From NCBI GenBank assembly GCA_002104905.1, contig MCFE01000107.1, positions 62,001-126,000 of the forward strand: 64,000 nt of DNA, given 5' to 3'. A model generated the notes under the pieces. The model was not told the origin of the DNA. It ran no database searches and saw only the letters and a program-made list of their open reading frames with translations. The position numbers and the translations under genes were made by a program. Below are positions 56,501-64,000 of the stretch, piece by piece. The stretch's first letter is position 1. Each line of letters starts with the position of its first letter. The stretch is from Basidiobolus meristosporus CBS 931.73 (Eukaryota > Basidiobolomycota > Basidiobolomycetes > Basidiobolales > Basidiobolaceae).

Positions 56501-57513
56501 CCAGATAGAGCAAATCCAGCTCTATTAGCTCTATAAGTGGATAATCTTATTATAGCCGCCAATAACCTAGAAACATTGGAAGAGACTAAATCCTGCCTAT
56601 CTAAGGAGTTCAAGATGTCAAATCTAGGAGAACTTAGTTACTACTTAGGGATTAAGTTCTCCATAGACAGAAATACCCAGACTATCACCCTAAGTCAATC
56701 CAAGTATATTCAAGATATACTAAAGAAGTACAAAATGGAAGACTGTAAACCGGCAGCTACCCCAATGGAGACAAACCTTAACTTGGTCAAAACTCAACCA
56801 AATCAAGAGAGCATGGTGCCATCTGAAAGCCCAGACCTTCCTTATCAATCTATGATTGGCAGTCTGATGTATATCATGCTTGGAACATGTCCAGATATCT
56901 CATATCCAGTGGGAGTTGTCAGCCAACATAATCAGAATTATGGATCTGATCATATTGCAGCAGTTAAGCGGATTTTTAGATACCTAAAAGGAACTGCTGA
57001 TATCTGCTTAAGATATACTTATATGGATTCAGAACAGGATCTTGTGGGATACTCTGATGCTGATTGGGGACAAAATTTGGAAGACAGAAGATCCACCACA
57101 GGATACACCTTTCTTTACTGTAAAGGAGCAATTTCATGGAATTCAAGAAAGCAACCAACCGTAGCACTTTCTACTACAGAGGCAGAGTATATGGCAGCCT
57201 GTGAAGCTACAAAAGAAGCAATGTGGTTAAGAAAGCTCTTTACAGATTTAGGCCTATGTCAAAAAACCCCTGTTACTTTATTTTAAGATAAGCAAGGATG
57301 TATACAATTAGGTAAAATCCAACTTTTCATGCTAGAACCAAGCACATAGATATTAGACATCATTTCATACAAGAAGCTATAGAGAATAACTCAGTTAGCT
57401 TAGTTTACTGTCCTACAGATGAAATGATTGCAGACATATTTACCAAACCATTAGCTAGAGACAAGTTTGAATATCTTAGGTCAAAATTAGGACTAGTCAG
57501 TATGAACATTTAG
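53572..57513 (+). pseudogene. Copia family B gag-pol, disrupted
   Basis: Gag reads from 53572 to a frameshift near 54186, where one base is missing compared with the minus-strand copy; the zinc knuckle downstream has its second Cys changed to Ser. In the next frame: protease with DSAA in place of DSGA (54411), integrase zinc region, and core with FIDDYTRYTWVYF, SDNGGEY and QQNGVAEQ. An in-frame TGA lies at 55680-55682. RT: a TGA at 56160-56162 next to a one-base deletion, then TAFLNGELDED, LYGLKQSPRAW. At the active site YVDD is destroyed, since the Tyr codon is TAA (56534-56536) and the second Asp is Asn. RNase H is readable ([22 protein letters not shown]). A stop at 57284-57286 and a frameshift near 57315 follow. 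The last codons end at 57513. It may still be mobilised in trans. Confidence 0.95.
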
Positions 57514-57524
57514 CTGAGTGAGAG

Positions 57525-57873
57525 TGTTGTAAAAATTTGGAATTCCACCTAAATATTCACCTAACTTAGTCACTTAGATCATTACCTTCAAATTCTAGAG
57601 AATACTGACCAAATTCCTTGTTGGGATTCACTTAGAATATTTTCACCAAAATACCAGGTACCCAGAACATGAAAATTCTCAAAGTTGTCCAAACAGCCCC
57701 AAACTTTGCACACATGCTCTTGGGATCTTCCTCAACCTATCCTACTTGTTTGTAATGCCAAGACCAGGTAAAAGTATAAATACTACTTTTACATTCAATA
57801 AATCATTAAGTGAAAACCACAAAATCTACCTGTTCTCCAAATCACTTCCAATATCTCCAAGACTCTTACAACA
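57525..57873 (+). repeat. 3' LTR of plus-strand copia B, 349 bp
   Basis: Same length as the 5' LTR, ends CTTACAACA and is followed by TTTTT. Confidence 0.95.
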
Positions 57874-57878
57874 TTTTT

Positions 57879-59240
57879 CTGGTTCAAAGTTTCAAATGCA
57901 ATTTTTGATGGAAGAAATGGGCTGCCTATTACCTTATTTGGAACAGAGACTAGTTGGCCCAGTCTCCTCCAGGAGAACCTGTTTGCCTGCCTGCCCACCC
58001 ATCAGCTTCCAATAGCAGTATTGAGAAATGTCAATCTTGCAAAACTTGGTACTCAGCTGATATATTGATGGTACTGTGCTGGCCTTTTCTGAAATTTTTT
58101 TCTTATAAGTCAGCCAAAAATAGATGCACCAGTGTATCATTCATTGGGGAGAAGACCAAGTATAGTACAAGAAATGCCCAGTCAAAGTAACAGTAAATGA
58201 CTTGGTAGTGATAAAGCTCATGGTAAAGAGAAAAGGGTCTACCTAAGCCAGAGACATGGATGCATAAGAAAAAGCTGGAGTTCTCACCAGTTGATGCTAC
58301 TTGCCATGAGCCCACCAAATTCCAGCATAGTCAAGAAGATTTACCAATAAGACAAAAGCTGCTTTCTCAAGAGTTGGAAGCACAGCCAGTTGAGCAACAC
58401 TTCTGTGAGGTAGTTGAGTTTGCAGAGAAAAGCAATTTGTCTACCACTGCCTCCACATCATCCATTATAGACAGAGTGGAGATCCTACTGACAGACAAAG
58501 CAGTACATCAAGAACTCAAAGACTATGAAAGTGCCTACAGTGGAGTTTTGTAATGTTGATAGGCATACCAAGTGGTTGCAGCACTTCTTCAAGAGCAGTG
58601 CTCAAGAAAATGCACTTGAATATTGCAAGTATTTATTGCAAATACTAGCAGATGAGGTGCTAGACCTTGCAGTGCAGGCTGAAGACCAGGATGTATGGGA
58701 GCCAGTGAATGAATAGTGGCATAAAGCTGCAGGGTTTCCACCAAAGTCATGGGCAAAGAGCATTACAGTGGAACTATCTATGGAATTATAGATTTTAATG
58801 GAGTTACTTGTCAAGCATGGGGTTGAGCTTAATGTTAGTGTTGGATATAGGGACTTTTATATGTCAATGCAACAGGCAGTTAAGGTACAATTGAAGTTTC
58901 AACAGAAATAAATCAATATGTATGCATGAAATGTAAGATGATCATTTGAGTCAGGAAGTAAGGAAAGTGGGAAAGAGGCTATAGCCAATCAACATACAGA
59001 AATGCAGAAGGTAATTGAGTGTCCAGGATCAGAAAGCAAGAGAATTGGCAGAGGACCAATCAAAAGCCACTTATATCTTGCAAAGAAGTTTTTAACCAAG
59101 TTTTTTGTGAAATCTGGGGTGCAATGATTTTTCAACAGTCTTTGCATGTTGTTTTGATGGGATCAACACCACTCCGTCATCGGACTTTAATTTTGCAAAA
59201 GCCTTTCAATGTGATCATCCCAATTACTTCTCATAGGGAT
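57879..59240 (+). mobile_element. Family D copy 5, continued, with terminus
   Basis: From about 58160 it follows the D copy at 9960-10460 (GTCTACCTAAGCCAGAGACATGG, then AAGAAAAAGCTGGAG). It continues past the end of that truncated copy through a long non-coding 3' part to a terminus at about 59100-59240 that contains TGATGGGATCAACACC and TGATCATCCCAATT as a possible inverted pair. The first 280 bp (57879-58160) have no clear D counterpart. Confidence 0.55.
58260..58716 (+). pseudogene. Family D unknown protein, C-terminal half
   Basis: Two overlapping open pieces. The first (58260-58553) has SQELEAQPVEQHFCEV, EFAEKSNLSTTASTSS and VEILLTDK. The second (58525-58716) reads VPTVEFCNVDRHTKWLQHFF, ENALEYCKYLLQ and ADEVLDLAVQAEDQDVWEP. 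The same wording occurs at 10135-10450 and, inverted, at 52413-52628, so it is a former coding region and not chance. The charged helical stretch resembles no transposase I can name. It probably ended soon after DVWEP, since conservation in the other copies fades there. Confidence 0.5.
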
Positions 59241-61374
59241 TAAAGAATGGTATATCCTGTTGTTTGTCAGCTGTCTTTTGAATTCTGTCCCAATCAGCAT
59301 CCAAGTATTCCACAAGATCTTGATCTGAGCTCTGATGAGCTACCTTAACTGGACATCAGCAGTCTATGTAGGCTTCTAAAAATTTGCTCAATTGCTGTAA
59401 TATGCTCAGATGCACAGCTCTAATTATGCTGGCTTACAACTCCTACTGAATTTGAAATTTCTGGAAGTGTTCTAAGTATGATATACATCAAACTGCCAGT
59501 CATAGATTGGTAAGAGCATTCAGGGCTTTCAGATAGCATCAAGCTCTCATCATTTGCTTGAGCTTTGACTAAGCTATAGCTTGCCTCCATTGAAGTAGCT
59601 ACCTGACTACAATCTTCCATATGGTTCTTCCTAACTATATCTTTAGCATACTTGGACTGGCTAAGGATGATAGTCTGGACACTTCTGTCAGTGGAGAACT
59701 TTATCCCTAAGTAGCAATTGAGCTCTCCTGGATCAGGCATTCTGGACTTCTTTAATAGGCATGATTTAGTGTCTTTTAATGTGTCTTAATTATTAGTGGA
59801 TATAACAAGATCATATACATGTAGAGCTAATAGAGCTGGATTTGCTCTGTCTGACCTACAATAGATGCTATTGGCAGCATTACTTCATTGGAAACTCAAA
59901 GATTCCAACTAAGAATTTAACTTGCAACTCAAGGCTCATAGTGAGAATTTGAGACCATATAGATTTTTTAGTCTTGTGGACCAAATATGGGGTGTCTTGG
60001 TCAGCAAATCCATCAAGTTAGCCCATGTTTATGTCATCATGAAGTTCCTCAATTAAAATGTAGCTTTATATCCATTTGATGTATTAAAAAACTTATATTT
60101 GACTGCAACAGCCAATATTATTTTGATGGAATTAAACTTGGCTACCTGTGCATAGGTCTCAGTATAGTCAAGTCATTTTATTTCTGATTAATCTTTGTTC
60201 ACAGGTCTTGCTCTTTATCTTTTAGTTTTGCCATCCCCCTTAAATGTGGCCCTGAGATCCCATCTGTATCCAATTGGTTTTTGATTGATTGATATTTGGA
60301 CTATGTTCTAAGCATGATTTTCCATAAGGGCCTGATACTCCTCAGTCATTGCAGATCTCTCAATCTTCATATTAGGGCTATTTAGGGCTTCTTTTACAAT
60401 TTGGGATTCATCTATATGGCTACATCTGAGATACACAGCTATAGTAACTGATTCAGCCCAAAAATCATGGGATAATTTTGATCAGGATTCATAGATCTTG
60501 CCATATAAAATATTGCTCTATATGCATGTTCTGCCACTCCATTTTGCTGTGGGGAGTATGTTACAATAGTCTCCTGCTTTATCCAATGAATTTTGCAGAA
60601 GTGGGTGAAGAGTTTTGAGCTAAATTCTCAACCATTGACAGAGTGTATTTTCATGACTTTTCCACCAGTTTCTCTCTCCACCATGACTTTAAGCTCTCCA
60701 AGCCCAGACAGGGCTTTTTCCTTTCTTTCCCAGAAGTGATCCCAAAAGTATCTTGTACAATCATCAACAAAAGTGCTCAAATACTTCATCCTTCCTGAGG
60801 GTATATTTTGCATAGGTTCACACAGATCTGGGCAAACTAAATTTAGCTTTTCTCAGTTTTAATTGACACAGAGTGCTTGAAGAGCTGTCTGGCTTGTTTT
60901 CCATATATACAGGCTTCACAGTGCTTCAAATCTATTGGGGGAGCAGATTTTACTCAGGAAATTGGTTGATCTTTGATCATTTTGCACAAAGAATGAAAAT
61001 TGAGGTGTCCAAGACTCCTGTTGCAAAGTATAGATACTTGTTCATTTAAGTTGCATATATTGGCTTCCATATATGATGGAATATAGGTTAACTTGTGTAG
61101 ACCTTGATCTCTGATACCCAAAGCAATATGGGCTTCATTTGGATCAGGGATCCTACTTCCAGAATTGTCAAACTGCAACAGAGTCCTTCATCGGCGGTTC
61201 TTCTGAAAGATAGATGGTTCTTGGTTATTTCTGGTACATGGAGTACTTCATTGAAGGTAAGTGTGTAGCTTCTCTTGCCACTTCTATGACTTATTTGGAG
61301 AGCTCCTTCTTCCACTGCATCAAGTGATCTATTGTCACCTATGTAAACCTTCTTAATTGGAATTTGTAGATATT

Positions 61375-61585
61375 AGACTTGTTCCATCATTCCAGCTGAT
61401 CATAGTGCCTAATAGTGCCATAGCATGCCAGATGGTGCCTGATCATGCCACAGAGTGCCTGATGGTGCCATACAGTGTCAATTTGGGATCAAAATTGACA
61501 TGCATATTACCATAAAATATCAAATTAATAACAAAAAATTCAGCACTCTCTGGCACTATGATCAATAGTACAATGGAACAGGTCT
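61375..61585. mobile_element. MITE of 211 bp with 3-bp target duplication
   Basis: Ends AGACTTGTTCCAT and ATGGAACAGGTCT form a 13-bp inverted repeat with one mismatch. ATT is duplicated on both sides (61372-61374 and 61586-61588). The empty site GATATTGGGTA is present in the copia B copy near 50006 and, inverted, near 54455. Inside the left half is an array of TGCC words spaced about 9-12 bp. The terminal AGACTTGTTC is shared with the long foldback elements, which suggests a common transposase. Confidence 0.88.
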
Positions 61586-62261
61586 ATTGGGTAAGAAGAT
61601 CTTATTGATTTGTAAAGTATTAAGATGCTCCAAATTCAATATACCAGTCTGAGAATCCTTATTTGTGGTTCTATTTAGTGCAGATGTGAATAGTCTATCT
61701 TTAGTTGTTGCAGCACTTCCATTTTCAAGCTTTTTCTGCTAATTATCTTCCTATCAGGAGGCACTGGTATGATGTGTGTCCTTTCCTTTTGCTTCAGTTG
61801 CAAAAAGGTTGCTATTGGCTTGATAGGGTCTTGAGTACCTTCTTTACTGGTTATTGTTGACTATTAAAGCATTTTTTTGTTTCTTCTTACTGGCACTTGA
61901 TTTCTTGAATTTTCATCCTGGAGCCCTACAAAGATGTAATTTAGGGTCAATTGTCAGTTTTGTACTCTGGGGCTGATACACAGCCCCAAACCTGTCTGTC
62001 AGGCTATGCAGGATAGCAAGAATTACATTCTCATATGAAGCTGGTGCACCCACATATTGCATCTGATCAACCAACAGGGTGACTCTATTCAAAGATTTTT
62101 CATTACTTGTCCTTGAAGCATATTTATGGTCAGGAATTCTGTCTCAGATATCTTTTCTTAGCTGCTGAAGATGGCCAGTAGATATTGTTTGATGACTTCC
62201 AGGTACTTTTGGCACTTTTGCTTTGGAGCATTGTATTTGCAATATGTCTCTATTGTTAACA

Positions 62262-62345
62262 TTGTGTGAAAAAATTTGATTATCTCATTGAAAGGCTACC
62301 ACAAGACTTTAATCCCATGACTAAGAGATATTGATGCAATGTGGA
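62262..62345 (-). repeat. Short family D-like piece inside copia B gag
   Basis: The words TGTGAAAAAATTTGATTATC and CATTGAAAGGC..ACTTTAATCCCA match the D terminus near 59150-59230 and the scrap at 44085-44170. In both gag copies it occurs at the same place and in the same relative orientation, so it was inserted before these copies separated. Confidence 0.5.
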
Positions 62346-62892
62346 CACCATGCAAAGACTATAAATATTATATTTATATCTGTTAGTCAGATCTTTTACT
62401 TTGTCTCCTGGCAGTATCTTTATAGTGAAGAATTTTTGTCTCAGATATATTTTATGTGTGCTGGCTGGGTATTTCTGCTAATTAAATTTTTCATTTCTTC
62501 TCCTGTCAGCATCTTTGTAGTAAGAAGTTTTGGTCTCAGATACACTTTCTTAGAAGCTGAACATGGCTGGTATGTGTCTTCTAGTGCCTTCAAGGCATTC
62601 TTGGCCACTTTTGCTCCTGAGTATTGAATTAGCAATTTGTCTTTAACATACAGGCAAATGCAGCTAAGGCACTTTGTTCTTTCTTCTGGTACTTTGAGGC
62701 ATCCTCTCCCATGTTTTTAGCAGGGCATTCTTCATTTATGATACTATCCCAAAGGCATCTGTCTTATAGCAGCATCTTCATCTTCACCTTTGGTGCTTGG
62801 TGGTCACATCAATCCAGCTTTCCAGCAGTGGGAAAATTCCTGTATTAGCAATAGTAGACATTGCAGAAAGTGACAGCTTGGGGCTCAGAACC

Positions 62893-63238
62893 TACAGGAA
62901 GAGTCTTGTAAATATTGGAAGTGATTGGGAGAGCCAGTATATTATGTGGTTTTCACTTAATGATTTATGAAGTATAAATAGTACTTATACTTTTGGTAAA
63001 ATAATGAAAACAGATGCTGAGAGCTTGCTTAGGGAGGTCCTTAGAATATGTGTGCAAAGTTTGGTCACTTCTGGACAACAATTAGAGAGGTTATGATCTA
63101 TGTACCTGATGACATGGTGAGGCTATTCTAAGTAAATACCAACCATAAATTTGGTCTGGACAGGATGCTGAGCACAGAATAAGTTCTATGTAACTATGGT
63201 AGAATGAATATTCAAGTAACAACATAATATTAGCAACA
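62893..63238 (-). repeat. 5' LTR of the old minus-strand copia B
   Basis: It follows the decayed primer site GGGCTCAGAACC (62881-62892), runs TACAGGAAGAG...TTAGCAACA, and is strongly diverged. Confidence 0.8.
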
Positions 63239-63240
63239 TT

Positions 63241-64000
63241 TTACTCACCAAATGGATGTAAATATTTCATTTTTCAATACAGGACTTAAAGAGAATGCAT
63301 ATATGTACCAGCCTGATAGGATTTCTGACCAAGATTGCCCCCATTTTGTTGGCAAGCTTAAAAGTTCTCTACATGTGTCAGATAATCACCCAGAGCCTGG
63401 AATTGCAAGACAGATTCATATTTGGAATCCTTCAGTATCCAAAGAAGCACTGCTGACTATAATATCTTCTATAAGCCAGATACAACAAATCTAGCTCTGT
63501 TGACTCTATATGTGGATAGTCTTGTTGTAGCTACTAATAACCAAGGAACCCTTGAAGTGACTAAATTTAGCCTCTCTAAGGAGTTGAAGATATCCAATCT
63601 AGGAGAACTCAGCTACCACTTAGTGAAAAAGTTCTTGATAGACAGAAGTACCCAGACTATGACCCTAATCCAGTCCAGGTATGTTCAACATATACCTATA
63701 AGGTACCAAATGGAAGAATTACAACCTGCAAATGCCCCAGAGGAGATAAACTTAATTTGGTCAAAACCCAGCCAGTTCAGAAGAGCTTGGTACCATTTGA
63801 TAGCCCAGAATTCAGTTACTAAACTATAGCCAGCAGTCAGATATGAGATGCTTGAAACACTTTCAGAAATCTCATATTCAGTGGGAGTTGGTAGCCCACA
63901 CAATGAAACTATGAATCTGATCATATTGCAATAATTAAGTAGACTTTTAGAAATCTGAGAGGAACAGCTGAAATCTGTTCTAGGTATACCCATAAGGACT
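63241..64000 (+). pseudogene. Copia family B RT-RNase H fragment, runs off the window
   Basis: Plus-strand copy that starts within RT (HQMDVNISFFNTGLKENAYMYQPD), then YVDS-LVVAT at about 63508 in place of the YVDD active site, LGELSYHL, and the region before RNase H. Frames change near 63420 and 63820. The piece continues past the right edge of the window. Its left part is not found next to it. Confidence 0.85.

Larger units (their letters stand above)
53192..57873 (+). mobile_element. Copia family B element, plus strand, 4682 bp
   Basis: Two 349-bp LTRs, a primer-binding site at 53541-53552 and a polypurine-like tract (GTGAGAG) before 57525. TTTTT is duplicated on both sides (53187-53191 and 57874-57878). 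I count nine LTR differences, all transitions, about 97.4% identity, so it is older than the intact copia A. Structure complete, coding broken. Confidence 0.95.
59245..62861 (-). pseudogene. Copia family B gag-pol, old minus-strand copy
   Basis: Gag starts at 62861 (complement of CAT 62859-62861) and is broken by a short foreign piece at about 62262-62345. Protease and flap region near 61330; here the 211-bp MITE is inserted at 61375. Integrase zinc region 61178-60850, core 60813-60530. A large deletion removes the integrase C-terminus and linker (around 60415). RT 60370-59420 (LNCYLGIKF at about 59720; YVDD lost). RNase H breaks off at 59245, so the 3' LTR is missing. Many stops and frameshifts. 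Confidence 0.85.

Noticed and set aside
61400-61480. Spaced TGCC words as a CRISPR array
   Set aside because: Repeats are too short and variable, the spacing is only about 10 bp, and the context is a eukaryotic MITE.
1750-64000. Classic RIP as the cause of decay
   Set aside because: CpA/TpG words stay very common and the main loss is CpG; a computed RIP index would settle it.
1-64000. LINE or SINE elements
   Set aside because: I saw no endonuclease-RT of the LINE type, no poly(A)-tailed short repeats and no A/B-box pairs.

Overview
This is a fungal genomic window with one ordinary gene at its left edge followed by about 62 kb of nested transposable-element wreckage. Bases 1-993 hold the 3' part of a secreted chitin deacetylase: a Thr/Pro-rich linker, a hevein-type chitin-binding domain and a NodB (CE4) catalytic domain. 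It has one 114-bp intron with a GTAAGT donor, a TGCTAAC branch site and a TAG acceptor, which suggests a filamentous ascomycete. I cannot name the species.

From about 1.75 kb to the right end I see no host gene. There are two Ty1/copia families, called A and B here. A Ty3/gypsy family (G) is also present, as are LTRs of at least two other families (C and F) and a further LTR-like repeat (E). Remnants of a CACTA/EnSpm-type DNA transposon (Tnp2-like transposase) recur. So do long inverted-repeat (foldback) elements of about 730 bp, one 211-bp MITE with related ends, and a multi-copy family (D) whose coding traces I do not recognise.

Layout: 1.9-8.9 kb, CACTA-like copies with a foldback element and D and E fragments. 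8.9-12.8 kb, D and C LTRs. 12.8-21.9 kb, mosaic of copia A, gypsy and a solo C LTR. 21.9-27.1 kb, copia A split by a gypsy element. 27.1-34.2 kb, D, copia A and gypsy, all on the minus strand. 34.188-38.873 kb, a structurally complete copia A with an uninterrupted 1305-residue Gag-Pol. 38.9-43.6 kb, foldback, E and CACTA-like remnants. 44.2-51.9 kb, an old copia B split by a younger minus-strand copia B that itself carries a solo LTR. 51.9-59.2 kb, D copies split by a copia B with intact structure but a broken pol. 59.2-64 kb, two more decayed copia B copies.

The repeat block is extremely poor in CpG while CA and TG remain common. The intact copia A and the host gene retain many CpGs. This pattern fits long-term CpG methylation and deamination better than classic RIP.

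The most interesting signals are the foldback/MITE family with 3-bp AAT/ATT target duplications proven by empty sites in sister repeats, the unidentified family D, the primer-binding sites of copia A and B that match the anticodon arm of initiator tRNA-Met and contain a start codon, and the intact copia A that lacks a target-site duplication.
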